From Sporosarcina luteola (GTDB lineage: Bacteria; Bacillota; Bacilli; Bacillales_A; Planococcaceae), in contig JACHLS010000007.1 of NCBI GenBank assembly GCA_014204635.1, positions 159,631 through 223,630 of the forward strand: 64,000 nucleotides of DNA, in the 5' to 3' direction. This document shows positions 24,191 through 33,336 of this stretch, piece after piece (positions within the stretch are counted from its first letter, which is position 1; each line of letters begins with the position of its first letter). A program made the translations under genes and the position numbers. The notes under the pieces were generated by a model, which made no database searches, had not been told where the DNA came from, and was given only the letters and a program-made list of their open reading frames with translations.

Positions 24191-25240
24191 ATGAAAGTGA
24201 CCTATGATGAGCTGAAGGAGTTAATGGCACGGAAAATGACGGCTGCAGGCCTCAAGCCGGAGCACGCCGAAACGGTTGCCGATGTACTTGCCCATGCAGA
24301 TGCCCGGGGAATTCATTCACACGGAGCGATGCGTGTTGAATACTATGCCGAACGCATTGCAAAAGGCGGAGTTACAATTGAGCCAGATTATAAATTCACC
24401 AAGACCGGAACGGGAACTGCCGTGCTGGATGCCGATAACGGTGTCGGACATGTCGCGGCGAAAGAAGCAATGGAGCGGGCAATTGAGATGGCTCGCGAGA
24501 ACGGAACGGCCATTGTCGGCATTCGTCGAATGGGCCACAGCGGCTCTCTATCCTATTACGTTCAACAAGCAGCGGAAGCCGGAATGATTGGTATCTCCAT
24601 GTGCCAATCGGATCCTATGGTCGTTCCGTTCGGGGGGGCAGAGCCATATTTCGGCACTAACCCGATTGCCTTCGGAGCACCTGGCAGAGCCAACGATAAA
24701 ATCATCATCGATATGGCCACCAGCATCCAAGCTTGGGGGAAAATTTTGCATGCCCGGTCAAAACAAGAGACCATACCTGATACTTGGGCTGTAGATAAGG
24801 ATGGAATTCCGACGTCGGATCCTTTTAAAGTGAATGCTCTTCTGCCAATCGCGGGTCCAAAAGGGTACGGTCTTATGATGATGATCGACATCTTGTCTGG
24901 CGTTCTTCTTGGTCTGCCATTCGGCAAGCATGTTTCTTCCATGTACCATGACTTGACTGCAGGGCGTGAATTGGGCCAACTGCATATCGTTATCGATCCC
25001 GGCGCTTTCACAAGCACGGATTTATTCCGTGAAAGCATCTCCAGCATGATGAAGGAATTGAATGAGGTCAAGCCTGCTCCAGGATTCGATCAAGTGTTGT
25101 ACCCTGGACAAGATGCTTTGATGAAAGAGCAAGAGTCCATGAAAAACGGCATAGAAATTGTCGATGATATTCTGGAATACTTGCGGAGCGATGTGATCCA
25201 TAATAATCAATATGACCATAAAGATCCGTTTGCCAAGTAA
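24191..25240 (+). CDS. allD: Ldh-family NAD(P)-dependent oxidoreductase, AllD-like ureidoglycolate dehydrogenase
   Basis: About 349 residues of the malate/L-lactate dehydrogenase 2 family. The catalytic His is in RGIHSHGAMR (about residue 44), and MGHSGSLSYY (about residue 117) and FGTNPIAFGAP follow, with PKGYGLMMMIDILSGVLLG near 235. The wording around these motifs fits AllD, which oxidises ureidoglycolate to oxalurate. AAGGAG is eight bases before the ATG at 24191, and an upstream GTG in frame overlaps that site. The product, oxalurate, is the substrate of the AllFGH complex encoded divergently. Confidence 0.87.
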   Translation: MKVTYDELKELMARKMTAAGLKPEHAETVADVLAHADARGIHSHGAMRVEYYAERIAKGGVTIEPDYKFTKTGTGTAVLDADNGVGHVAAKEAMERAIEMARENGTAIVGIRRMGHSGSLSYYVQQAAEAGMIGISMCQSDPMVVPFGGAEPYFGTNPIAFGAPGRANDKIIIDMATSIQAWGKILHARSKQETIPDTWAVDKDGIPTSDPFKVNALLPIAGPKGYGLMMMIDILSGVLLGLPFGKHVSSMYHDLTAGRELGQLHIVIDPGAFTSTDLFRESISSMMKELNEVKPAPGFDQVLYPGQDALMKEQESMKNGIEIVDDILEYLRSDVIHNNQYDHKDPFAK

Positions 25241-25246
25241 ATGACG

Positions 25247-25289
25247 AATGAGCGCGCCCAAGGTAAATCCCCGGCCGCGCTCATTTTAT
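25247..25289. terminator. bidirectional terminator between allD and the M20 gene
   Basis: A 10-bp stem AATGAGCGCG (25247-25256) / CGCGCTCATT (25276-25285) with TTATT on the plus side. It lies between two convergent genes. Confidence 0.8.
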
Positions 25290-26524
25290 TCGTTCACGAC
25301 CTGCGCTTGCTTTAACAGAAAAGCCCGCAGTACTTCCGCCCCTTCCATCAGCCCCTCCAGGGAGGTATACTCCGCTGGATTATGGCTAAGGCCGTTCTTC
25401 GATGGAACAAAGATCATACTTGTCGGACAAAGGGACGCCATATTCATCGCATCATGTCCTGCGCCGCTTGGCATGGTGATCCACTTGATGTTTTGTTGCT
25501 CACACACCGCTTGCAAGTCAGCCACAATGGCTGGATCCATCTCAACAGGAGTTTCGCTTGAAATTTCCTCCATCCAGATGTCCAACCCACGTGCTTTTTT
25601 CACGTCTTCCAACGCCTGTTCGAGTGCTTTAACGACCCGCTCCCGGGATGCCAGACTCGTCCCACGAATGTCAACATCCATTTCCGCAAGGCCCGGGACA
25701 ACATTCATAGCGCCAGGCTGTATGGCAAAGACACCGACTGTGCCGACTGTACCATGCGCAAGCTCCTCGATTGCAGCCCGTTCGACGGAAAGGGCAATTT
25801 CTGCTGCTCCTAGCAGGGCATCGCGGCGATAATCCATCGGCGTCGTACCGGAATGATCCGCAGTTCCCTCGACATGCACATGAAAACGAATCGGCGCTGC
25901 AATGGCAGACACGATGCCAACCGCCACTCCTTGTTTTTCAAGGACCGGTCCCTGTTCCACATGCAACTCAACAAACGCTTTGATTTCGTCCCGAAAGCGC
26001 TTTGCCAAATGCACCTCTTCTAAATCCAGGCCGTTTTCTTCAAACGCCTGCATCAGCGTAACACCATTTTTATCTGTCAGGGATCGGGTGTATGCAGGAT
26101 CCAGCCGGCCTGTCATCGCTTTGCTCCCAAGTGTCGACGCGCCAAAGCGGGACGATTCCTCACAAGCGAAGATGATCACTTCGAGCGGATGCTCTGTGCT
26201 GATCTCCTCGTCCTGAAGTGAGCGCATGATTTCAAGGGCAACCAGTACACCCGCAGTTCCATCAAATTCTCCAGCCGCATAGACGGAGTCGATATGTGAT
26301 CCTGTCGCGACAACCGGCAAGTCGGGGGCAGTTCCTTCCCGGCGTGCAATCACATTTCCCGCATAATCGGTCCGTACCATCAGCCCCGCAAGTTCCAGCT
26401 GCTCGATCATATAGAGCCGTGCATTGCGCTCCATTTCGGTGTAGGCCAGTCGATTAATGCCTTCTCCTTTGTCTGTGAACTTGGCAAGTTCCTCAAACGA
26501 GTGGCGCATCCGATCCAGATTCAT
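25286..26524 (-). CDS. allC: M20-family amidohydrolase, allantoate amidohydrolase (AllC)-like
   Basis: A 412-residue binuclear metal amidohydrolase. Metal ligands are seen in GSHIDSV, GEFDGTAGV, CEESSRFG, ELHVEQGP and the final LSHNPAEY. A dimerisation domain (about residues 210-325, with ADHSGTTPMDYRRDAL) interrupts the catalytic domain. The family covers allantoate amidohydrolase, ureidoglycolate amidohydrolase and N-carbamoyl amino acid hydrolases. Next to allD and the oxamate genes, allantoate amidohydrolase is the best guess. ATG 26524 is preferred for the GAGGGGG seven bases upstream. Confidence 0.85.
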   Translation of the reverse strand: MNLDRMRHSFEELAKFTDKGEGINRLAYTEMERNARLYMIEQLELAGLMVRTDYAGNVIARREGTAPDLPVVATGSHIDSVYAAGEFDGTAGVLVALEIMRSLQDEEISTEHPLEVIIFACEESSRFGASTLGSKAMTGRLDPAYTRSLTDKNGVTLMQAFEENGLDLEEVHLAKRFRDEIKAFVELHVEQGPVLEKQGVAVGIVSAIAAPIRFHVHVEGTADHSGTTPMDYRRDALLGAAEIALSVERAAIEELAHGTVGTVGVFAIQPGAMNVVPGLAEMDVDIRGTSLASRERVVKALEQALEDVKKARGLDIWMEEISSETPVEMDPAIVADLQAVCEQQNIKWITMPSGAGHDAMNMASLCPTSMIFVPSKNGLSHNPAEYTSLEGLMEGAEVLRAFLLKQAQVVNE

Positions 26525-26948
26525 AGCTGTTCCCCCTCTTTCTATCATCGTGTATCTATTTACAAAATTGTTATATGTTCATTTAAAGTATCGCAAGTAT
26601 TAGTAGGAAAATCAAATCTGTTAGATATAGATTGGTTTGCTGCCCTATAGAAGGGATTTATAATACTAAAAATCTCTTTCCGATTGAACCTAGAAAGAGA
26701 TTGTAGATAACAGGACTAATTTTAGAGAACTGATGAATAAAGATTCAATCCAATATAATTAATACTTATACTTTAATAATTTACGGATTATTTAGACATC
26801 TCTTACTGCCAGCTTTCTTTAGATTCTGCAACTAATAGTCCCTACAGTAGCCTGTAGTAGACTTCACCACCAAGTTATGGCCCATGCCGGGGGTTTCAAC
26901 AAAAAAGGTGCAGCGAATGCTGCGCCTTTTTCTTTACACTACAATTAA
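26525..26948. other. 424-bp AT-rich spacer with one hairpin and a terminator
   Basis: No convincing gene. Arms AATCTCTTTC (26671-26680) and GAAAGAGATT (26693-26702) make a perfect 10-bp hairpin of unknown use. On the minus strand it is followed by TTTAG and could be a weak terminator. The terminator at 26900-26930 belongs to the C39-like gene. Confidence 0.5.
26900..26930. terminator. terminator after the C39-like gene
   Basis: Stem GGTGCAGC (26907-26914) / GCTGCGCC (26919-26926) with one mismatch, flanked by six A and by TTTT, so it works on either strand. It lies 20 bp past the stop of the minus-strand gene. Confidence 0.8.
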
Positions 26949-28094
26949 TTACTTTAAGCGGAAATAAACAGTTGTGATGGTGTCTTCAATCAATGGCCAA
27001 CTTACAACTAAATCTCCATAATTCGTTTCGCCACCATCGGGATCTTTATAAGTTACTTCTCTTTTAGTTTTATTGTATCCTTTAATAACTCTCCAATGAT
27101 AATCTTCATTACCAAATCTAGTTACATATGCGACAGGATAGCGTTGATTAATAGCGTTAATAACATTAGCAAAAGTAGGTTCGCCATTTCTTACGCCTTC
27201 CCACTGATTCACGTCATGATTCAAATGCAGGTTTAAACCATTTAAAAACGAAAACGAATTTGTTCCCCATAGGGATGAATTCATATCAAAATATAGATGG
27301 TTAATAAACGTACCAACATTAGCGTAGTATGGTGTAGTTCTAACATTGAATCCACGAACTTGACCATAATAATTCGCTATCATAGCTCCGCTAGCAGGCC
27401 CGCAAGATGTTTTAGGATTAGCCACATTTGCTGCTCTTTGCCAAATTCGAGTGACACTTAAAGAATATACATCTGGCACTGTACTGCTTAGCGAGAGGGA
27501 ATCCACATTAGATTTTAAAGAATACTCCATTTTCTCTATATCTACACCTGGTGCAGTGTTCTTGATTCCTTGAATATACTGCTCATCCTCACCGTTTTCT
27601 TTTGCACTTTCTATTGCTTCTTCTTTCTTCTGATTCACCAACTTTGTAAGTTCTTCTTTATCAGTTGCAAATACAATAAAATCTAAACCTAGAAAATATG
27701 CTCTTTTATCTAAGTTCTTCAGCAAGCTATCAGCATACTTGGTATCAATATTCTCAGAAAATTGTCCATACTCCAAAATAAAATCAATATTCTCTTTTGC
27801 AGAAGCCAATACAAAACCTTTTAATTTACCTTGCTCTTTTACTTGATAATAATATGCTAATACTGAATCATCAGAGTGATAAAGCTCACGCACTAACACC
27901 GCTTCAAAATCCGACCCTTGGAGATCAAAAAAATTATTCTCCTTGGAAATAAATTCCATAACTTTATTACTTACTTTTTCATCCATGTCTTTGGAAATAG
28001 TGTCATTGGCTAAACTGTTTTTTGGGTTTAACACCAACAGAGTTGAAATAATAGTCAATGACAAAAATGCTAAAATAATTTTACTTTTGTTCAA
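26949..28094 (-). CDS. secreted C39-like cysteine peptidase family protein
   Basis: 381 residues. A signal peptide (about 1-29, hydrophobic core ILAFLSLTIISTLLVL, cleavage near SLAND) is followed by an alpha/beta region resembling a propeptide and a C-terminal C39-like papain-fold domain. This has Cys231 in KTSCGPASGAM, His333 in DYHWRVIKGY and Asp in YKDPDGG. The triad is complete, so an active peptidase or amidase is plausible. The start is TTG with GGAGG nine bases upstream. The gene is more AT-rich than its neighbours on both sides, suggesting a transferred or fast-evolving patch. The target is unknown. Confidence 0.75.
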   Translation of the reverse strand: MNKSKIILAFLSLTIISTLLVLNPKNSLANDTISKDMDEKVSNKVMEFISKENNFFDLQGSDFEAVLVRELYHSDDSVLAYYYQVKEQGKLKGFVLASAKENIDFILEYGQFSENIDTKYADSLLKNLDKRAYFLGLDFIVFATDKEELTKLVNQKKEEAIESAKENGEDEQYIQGIKNTAPGVDIEKMEYSLKSNVDSLSLSSTVPDVYSLSVTRIWQRAANVANPKTSCGPASGAMIANYYGQVRGFNVRTTPYYANVGTFINHLYFDMNSSLWGTNSFSFLNGLNLHLNHDVNQWEGVRNGEPTFANVINAINQRYPVAYVTRFGNEDYHWRVIKGYNKTKREVTYKDPDGGETNYGDLVVSWPLIEDTITTVYFRLK

Positions 28095-28180
28095 CTAGTA
28101 TTTCCTCCTTTCCACATATTGTAAAAAGGATAACATAGTTTTACATAATCTGCAAACAATTATATTACATTAATTTACTC

Positions 28181-28594
28181 TTATTCATTATGCTTTAAAT
28201 CCTCACTTTGTTTTCCTCCTAAATATATTTCCCATTGTACAACTTCGCCATCATCCATTTTTTTATAGGTATAAATAATATCTTTTTCATTTTCAAAAAC
28301 AATATAAACTGTATTGCTTTTTCTTTTTTGTCCCTTTGATAACTTGTCAATCACAGCCCATTCTTCTTCCGGGTATTTATTTTCAAGGAACTCATTAACA
28401 ATTTTGATTGATTCCTCATACTGTTCTTCAAGAATCTTCCCTCGAACAAAAAAGAATATTAAATAACCAACTAACACAATAGCAATCAATACTATTAGAA
28501 TTTGTCGTTTTTTCTTAGTAAAAATCAACGCTAATAATACTAACAAATACACAACACTTACGACTAAAAAACGTTCAACTGTATAGTCACCCAC
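28181..28594 (-). CDS. small membrane-anchored protein, possibly DUF3139-like
   Basis: 137 residues. Two hydrophobic segments (about 8-25 and 32-50) precede a hydrophilic domain with EEQYEESIKIVNEFLENKYP and an antiparallel-beta-like tail (TVYIVFENEKDIIYTY). The tail resembles DUF3139-type proteins, but this is uncertain. The start is GTG, with AAGGAGG eight bases upstream. It lies 86 bp upstream of the C39-like gene on the same strand and may be cotranscribed. No function can be assigned. Confidence 0.65.
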   Translation of the reverse strand: MGDYTVERFLVVSVVYLLVLLALIFTKKKRQILIVLIAIVLVGYLIFFFVRGKILEEQYEESIKIVNEFLENKYPEEEWAVIDKLSKGQKRKSNTVYIVFENEKDIIYTYKKMDDGEVVQWEIYLGGKQSEDLKHNE

Positions 28595-28832
28595 TATATC
28601 TCCTCCTTATATTTCCATTTCATATAAATATAATGCCCTCTGGTGTCGAATGACAAGTCTTTTCTCAAATCATCACGCTCTATATAGACTTAACTTAATG
28701 ATAAATCAAGTAAAAATCCTCTAATAACATCACTTAGTATCGTCAAAATTTCTTTTCATACAGTTATTAGATTACAAAAGGCTGTGACATAACTAGCCAT
28801 AATAAGTAAGTGACAATCCTGTTCTCGACATG

Positions 28833-28866
28833 AAAAAACCCCTCCCCGACAAAATCGGGAAGAGGC
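28833..28866 (-). terminator. terminator of the rplM-rpsI operon
   Basis: On the minus strand, CCTCTTCCCGA / TCGGGGAGGGG with a TTTTG loop, followed by six T. Confidence 0.88.
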
Positions 28867-28889
28867 TGTAAACGTTGATATACGTTTGA

Positions 28890-29282
28890 TTAACGCTTCG
28901 AGAACTGAGGTGCACGACGAGCAGATTTAAGACCGTATTTTTTACGTTCTTTCATGCGCGAGTCACGTGTCAGCAATCCTGCAGCTTTAAGAGCCGGGCG
29001 GAAGTCAGGGTCTACGTTAAGTAGAGCGCGAGCTACGCCGTGGCGGATAGCGCCGGCTTGACCAGTGTAACCGCCGCCATGGACGTTTACATGGATATCA
29101 TAGCTTCCAAGTGTTTGTGTTGCAACGAGTGGTTGTTTGATCACTTCGCGTAGTGTTTCGAATGGTACGTAGTCTTCTACGTCACGGTTGTTGACGACGA
29201 TTTTCCCTTCGCCAGGAACGAGACGTACACGAGCTACTGAACTTTTACGACGGCCAGTGCCGATATATTGTACTTGTGCCAA
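28890..29282 (-). CDS. rpsI: 30S ribosomal protein S9
   Basis: 130 residues, full length. The N-terminus [18 protein letters not shown] and the C-terminus QFSKR, whose basic tail reaches the P-site tRNA, are typical. It follows rplM by 19 bp, as in other Bacillales, and ends the operon before a strong terminator. Confidence 0.98.
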   Translation of the reverse strand: MAQVQYIGTGRRKSSVARVRLVPGEGKIVVNNRDVEDYVPFETLREVIKQPLVATQTLGSYDIHVNVHGGGYTGQAGAIRHGVARALLNVDPDFRPALKAAGLLTRDSRMKERKKYGLKSARRAPQFSKR

Positions 29283-29301
29283 AGGTGGTTCCTCCTCTTA
29301 A

Positions 29302-29739
29302 TTATCCACGAAGCTCGTAAGCTTCTGGTTTTTGTGCCGTATGTGGATGTTCCGCTCCAGCATAGACGTGAAGTTTCTTGATTGTTTGACGACCTAGAGG
29401 ACCTTTTGGAAGCATCCCTTTAATCGCTAGTTCCAACATTTTAGTTGGGTAGTTTGTACGCATTTCAAGCGCTGTACGAGACTTGATACCGCCTGGGTGG
29501 TTCGAGTGGCGATAGTAAATTTTGTTCTGTAGTTTGTTTCCAGTAAGTTCAATCTTATCCGCGTTGATGATGATTACATGATCACCCGTGTCAACGTGTG
29601 GTGTGAACGTCGGTTTATGTTTACCGCGTAAGATCGCTGCAACTTCAGATGCAAGACGTCCAAGCGTCTGGCCTTCAGCGTCGACAACGAGCCATTTACG
29701 CTCTACTTCGTGACCTTTAGCCATGAATGTTGTACGCAT
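29302..29739 (-). CDS. rplM: 50S ribosomal protein L13
   Basis: 145 residues starting [16 protein letters not shown], the usual Bacillus start and length, with the conserved [20 protein letters not shown] segment. An AGGAGG lies ten bases before the ATG. It has its own promoter (29845-29873) and a structured leader, which suggests autogenous control by L13. Confidence 0.98.
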   Translation of the reverse strand: MRTTFMAKGHEVERKWLVVDAEGQTLGRLASEVAAILRGKHKPTFTPHVDTGDHVIIINADKIELTGNKLQNKIYYRHSNHPGGIKSRTALEMRTNYPTKMLELAIKGMLPKGPLGRQTIKKLHVYAGAEHPHTAQKPEAYELRG

Positions 29740-29756
29740 GTATTGTTCCTCCTAAT

Positions 29757-29820
29757 GAATGTCAAAATTGTTCCGTTTTCTCTATCCCTAAACACAAATA
29801 AACTTTCCGGGGCTTATTGT
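29757..29820 (-). ncRNA. probable L13 leader
   Basis: In the rplM leader RNA, CACAATAA (about 29819-29812) pairs with TTATTTGTG around a GCCCCGGAAAG loop. Position and shape fit the ribosomal L13 leader known from Bacillales. No covariance check was possible. Confidence 0.5.
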
Positions 29821-29844
29821 GGGGTTATTGAAATACCATTTATC

Positions 29845-29873
29845 ATCTTATAATGTTTACCACTTTAAGTCAA
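29845..29873 (-). promoter_or_regulatory. rplM promoter
   Basis: Minus strand TTGACT (29873-29868), 17 bp, TAAGAT (29850-29845), between truA and rplM. Confidence 0.7.
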
Positions 29874-29905
29874 GCATTTTTGTGAAAACACCAGGAAAAG
29901 TTGGC

Positions 29906-30652
29906 TCACTTGTCATATGTCACGTTAACAAGGTACAAACCGTGGGCTGGCGCGGTTTTCCCTGCCTTTTTCCGGTCTTTCGCCTCCAAGATCGTCTGGA
30001 TGTCGGCTGGCTCGTTCCAGCCGATTCCGACAGCGAGCAGCATCCCTGCGATCGTTCTCACCATATTGTATAAAAATCCGTCGCCTTCCACAGTCATGAT
30101 CAATTCCTCGCCCCGCTCTTCAAGGGTCAGCATACGAATCGTCCGCACTTTACTGGAGGTTGCTGTCTTGGAAGAGCAAAAGCTTGTAAAGTCATGGGTC
30201 CCCATGAAATGGTTCGCTGCATCACGCATCAGGCCGATGTCCGGTTCCCATTTCCCTAAATGAACGGAATAATTCCGTTCAAATGGGCTATGCACTACAC
30301 TTTTGGACCACTTGAACATATAGGTCTTACCGGTAGCCGAATAACGCGCATGGAAATTTTCATCGACGAATTCCACCAACTCTGCCCGGATGTCTTTCGG
30401 AAAATACACATTGAGCGCCATTTGCCACCGTTCCAGTGATAAATCGAGCGGCGTGTCGTAATGAATGACTTGTCCAAGCGCATGTACGCCTGCATCCGTC
30501 CGCCCGCTCGCGACTGAAAAGATGGAAGAATCCTTATGGAGCTTCCGAAGTGCTTTATCGATTTCGGATTGCACCGTGCGCATCTTCGGCTGGAATTGAT
30601 AGCCGGCAAAATTCGTTCCATCGTAGGAAATGACAGCTTTGACTCGTCTCAT
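29906..30652 (-). CDS. truA: tRNA pseudouridine(38-40) synthase TruA
   Basis: 248 residues. The catalytic Asp is in ASGRTDAGVHALGQV (about residue 53). The N-terminal YDGTNFAGYQFQP and the C-terminal GDGFLYNMVRTIAG are family hallmarks. It isomerises uridines 38-40 in the tRNA anticodon arm. ATG 30652 is chosen for the GGAGGG five bases before it; the longer frame to 30688 would overlap ecfT. It is coupled to ecfT with an 11-bp gap. Confidence 0.95.
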   Translation of the reverse strand: MRRVKAVISYDGTNFAGYQFQPKMRTVQSEIDKALRKLHKDSSIFSVASGRTDAGVHALGQVIHYDTPLDLSLERWQMALNVYFPKDIRAELVEFVDENFHARYSATGKTYMFKWSKSVVHSPFERNYSVHLGKWEPDIGLMRDAANHFMGTHDFTSFCSSKTATSSKVRTIRMLTLEERGEELIMTVEGDGFLYNMVRTIAGMLLAVGIGWNEPADIQTILEAKDRKKAGKTAPAHGLYLVNVTYDK

Positions 30653-30662
30653 TCTATCCCTC

Positions 30663-31460
30663 CTAGCTCCGAAGCCACAGTAATGCAATCAGCAATAAGC
30701 CAAAGATGACTAATGCGATCGTATCACGCCATTGCCAATCCAATTGACGGTACCTCGTGCGTCCCTCGCCTCCGCGGTATCCTCGGACTTCCATGGCGAT
30801 AGCTAAATCCTCCGCCCGTTTAAAGGCACTAACAAACAAAGGGACCAGCAACGGTACAACCGCCTTGATTCGCTCTTTCAGAGATCCTGTCGTTAAGTCA
30901 GAACCCCGAGCAAGCTGGGCTTTCATAATTTTATCCGTCTCGTCCATTAAGGTTGGGATGAACCTTAGAGAAATGGACATCATTAATGCCAGTTCATGGA
31001 CAGGAAGCTTCAGCTTTTTCAATGGATTCAGCAACGTCTCCATCCCGTCTGTTATGGAAATAGGTGATGTCGTCAATGTTAAAATCGTTGTCATCAAGAC
31101 GAGTACGAGAAAACGGATGGAAATATAAATACCCTGGCGCAGCCCTTCCTCATAAATCCGAATAAACTTCCATTCAAACAGGATTGGCCCTTCTTTTGTG
31201 AAAATGAAATGCATCAATAGTGTAAAAGCGACGAGGAATAAAATCGGCTTCAAGCCATTAAATAAAAAGTATAACCGGATTCTTGCCGTCAAGATTGTCA
31301 GAAGCGTAAACGCCAGCAATACTGCATATGTAGCTGTATTATTCGCGAAGAAGACAGCCACGATAAACAGAAAGACAAAAATCAACTTCGAACGGGGGTC
31401 CAACCGATGGACAAAAGAGTGGCCCGGAATATAGCGGCCAAATATCATTTTCTCCATCAT
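30663..31460 (-). CDS. ecfT: ECF transporter transmembrane component EcfT
   Basis: About 265 residues with six to eight membrane helices and the two cytoplasmic coupling motifs of the family (LMMSISLRFIP and an AQLARGSDL segment; MEVRGYRGG near the C-terminus). It joins two ATPases and exchangeable vitamin-binding S components. It overlaps ecfA2 by 4 bp. Residues 1 and 2 are both Met, so the start could be one codon later. Confidence 0.95.
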   Translation of the reverse strand: MMEKMIFGRYIPGHSFVHRLDPRSKLIFVFLFIVAVFFANNTATYAVLLAFTLLTILTARIRLYFLFNGLKPILFLVAFTLLMHFIFTKEGPILFEWKFIRIYEEGLRQGIYISIRFLVLVLMTTILTLTTSPISITDGMETLLNPLKKLKLPVHELALMMSISLRFIPTLMDETDKIMKAQLARGSDLTTGSLKERIKAVVPLLVPLFVSAFKRAEDLAIAMEVRGYRGGEGRTRYRQLDWQWRDTIALVIFGLLLIALLWLRS

Positions 31461-32329
31461 TTCCGGCCACCTGCTTCCTTCAAGACAACGGCCATCTCTT
31501 TTGCGAGCTGTTCCTCCGTCAATGCAAGTTGTCCGAGCGGTTTCCCAGTCAAAGTTTCGAAATCACGTTGGAATCGAACGGAACGCGGAATCCCTAACCG
31601 ATAGGAAGCCAGTTCTTCCGCCTTTCCAAAAACATCTTCCGGCGTGCCCGACAGGACGGACGTTCCATCATGCATGACGAGAACTTGATCGGCATATCTC
31701 GCCGCATCTTCCATACTATGTGTGACGAGGATAGTTGTCAGGTTCTCCTCCTCATGTAAACGATGGAACAATTCCATGATCTCTTTTCTGCCTCGCGGAT
31801 CGAGTCCCGCTGTCGGTTCATCCAAAATGAGAACAGACGGATTAAATGCAAGGACTCCTGCAATAGCTACCCTTCGCATTTGTCCACCGGAGAGGTCAAA
31901 GGGCGACTTTTGTGCGATATCCGGCGGCAAGCCGAGAAGCTCGATCAATTCATGCGCCCTGCTCCTCGCCTCCTCTTCCGGAATGCCAAAATTCATTGGT
32001 CCGAACATGATATCCTTCTCAACCGTTTCTTCAAACAGCTGGTGTTCTGGAAATTGAAAGACGATGCCTACATGCTTTCTGACATCCTTCAAGGCCTTTC
32101 CTTTCGTATCGGATGTAATGAGGGTCGAACCAATGCGCACAGAGCCTTCTGAAGGCTTCAGAAGCCCATTTAAATGCAATAACAGTGTCGACTTGCCTGA
32201 GCCAGTATGGCCGATGATGGCAGTATAGGAGCCTGATGGGATGGTCGCATTGACGTCACGCAATGCGCGTTTTTCGAAAGGCGAGTCCTTCGCATATAAA
32301 TAGCCTACTTGTTGAAGTACGATGTCCAT
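31457..32329 (-). CDS. ecfA2: ECF transporter ATPase EcfA2
   Basis: 290 residues. Walker A GHTGSGKST (about 37-45), Q-loop QFPEHQLFE, signature LSGGQMRR near 146, Walker B VLILDEPTAG and switch His in VTHSMEDA. The group II Q-loop and C-terminal extension fit EcfA2 (A') more than A1. It overlaps ecfA1 by 25 bp and ecfT by 4 bp. Confidence 0.95.
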   Translation of the reverse strand: MDIVLQQVGYLYAKDSPFEKRALRDVNATIPSGSYTAIIGHTGSGKSTLLLHLNGLLKPSEGSVRIGSTLITSDTKGKALKDVRKHVGIVFQFPEHQLFEETVEKDIMFGPMNFGIPEEEARSRAHELIELLGLPPDIAQKSPFDLSGGQMRRVAIAGVLAFNPSVLILDEPTAGLDPRGRKEIMELFHRLHEEENLTTILVTHSMEDAARYADQVLVMHDGTSVLSGTPEDVFGKAEELASYRLGIPRSVRFQRDFETLTGKPLGQLALTEEQLAKEMAVVLKEAGGRK

Positions 32330-33153
32330 AGTTCATTCACCAACTCTTCTTCTGACATATGGTTTCCATTCAATTCAATGCCCTCTTTTTGAAGAGAATC
32401 GGACAGTTTCATGGAAAACGGCAAATCAAGGCCAATCGCTTCCAGCTCGTCTCCTCTTTCAAAAATCTGTGCAGGTGACCCAATGGCAAGCACCTTTCCT
32501 TGATTCATCACGATGACACGGTCGGCTAGAAGGACTTCCTCCAAATCATGCGTAATGGAGAGTACCGTCAAGCCGGTTTGCCGCTTTAGCTCCTCCACCA
32601 CCCGGATGACTTCATCCCGGCCTTGGGGATCCAACATGGAGGTCGCCTCATCCAAAATCAGCAGCTCAGGCTCCAGAGCAAGCGCCCCTGCAATGGCAAC
32701 GCGCTGCTTTTGGCCGCCGGATAAGTGATGCGGTTCATGATCGAGGAAAGACTCCATCTTCACTTGAGCCAAAGCCGCATGCACTCGCGGGACCATCTTC
32801 TCAAAAGGCACTCCATTGTTCTCCAATGCAAACGCAACATCATCCTGGACGGTCGAACCGACAAACTGATTGTCGGGATTTTGAAAGACAATGCCCATTC
32901 GTGAACGGATATTCCAAAGATTCTCTTCACCTAATTCCTCCAAGAAAACGCGGATGGTTCCCTCATTCGGAAACAAGAGACCAATGATTAATTTGGCTAA
33001 TGTCGATTTACCAGAACCGTTATGGCCCACGATCGCGATCCATTCACCTTCCCGGATCGTAAATGAAATATCCTCCAATGCTTTCCTGCTTTCCTGCACA
33101 TCCTCCGATGCATATGTGAATGAAACATGTTCCAACGAAAGGATCTCTTTCAA
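32305..33153 (-). CDS. ecfA1: ECF transporter ATPase EcfA1
   Basis: About 282 residues. Walker A GHNGSGKST, FQNPDNQF Q-loop, LSGGQKQR signature, LLILDEATSM Walker B and SITHDLEEV switch His. A TTG at 33153, giving LKEILSLEHVSF, is preferred because GGGGTGG lies five bases before it and this matches the family N-terminus. ATGs at 33177 and 33189 have no ribosome binding site. It heads the ecfA1-ecfA2-ecfT-truA operon, preceded by a long structured leader with its own promoter. Confidence 0.92.
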   Translation of the reverse strand: MKEILSLEHVSFTYASEDVQESRKALEDISFTIREGEWIAIVGHNGSGKSTLAKLIIGLLFPNEGTIRVFLEELGEENLWNIRSRMGIVFQNPDNQFVGSTVQDDVAFALENNGVPFEKMVPRVHAALAQVKMESFLDHEPHHLSGGQKQRVAIAGALALEPELLILDEATSMLDPQGRDEVIRVVEELKRQTGLTVLSITHDLEEVLLADRVIVMNQGKVLAIGSPAQIFERGDELEAIGLDLPFSMKLSDSLQKEGIELNGNHMSEEELVNELWTSYFNK

Positions 33154-33234
33154 TTCGACCACCCCAGACTGAATCATTATGTATCTCATGGCACATCAAA
33201 TACGTGAAGGGTTCTCCCCTACTCTCGTGACTTG

Positions 33235-33325
33235 CTTGGCAAAACTGGCATTGACGGGCTGTTACGGCCTCCACCCTTCCTCTCCCTAGGTGGGGGTCTT
33301 ACAGCCAGTGAATGCTGGTTCAAAT
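33235..33325 (-). ncRNA. structured leader element B of ecfA1
   Basis: Read on the minus strand, three nested helices can form: GCATT/AATGC outside, GGCTGT/ACAGCC in the middle, and CCCCCACC with GGTGGAGG (one mismatch) inside, separated by short symmetric internal loops. The apical part carries TAGGGAGAGGAA. This helix-loop-helix-loop-helix form resembles a folded RNA domain. It matches no riboswitch class I can recognise. Confidence 0.4.
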
Positions 33326-33336
33326 GCAAAAGAAAA

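Noticed and set aside
26700..26890. tRNA or other stable RNA gene
   Set aside because: No cloverleaf or CCA end could be drawn, and the stretch is AT-rich without a promoter.
33190..33330. T-box leader upstream of ecfA1
   Set aside because: AGGGTGGAGGCCG resembles but does not match the T-box sequence. No specifier loop was seen, and the downstream genes are not amino-acid related.
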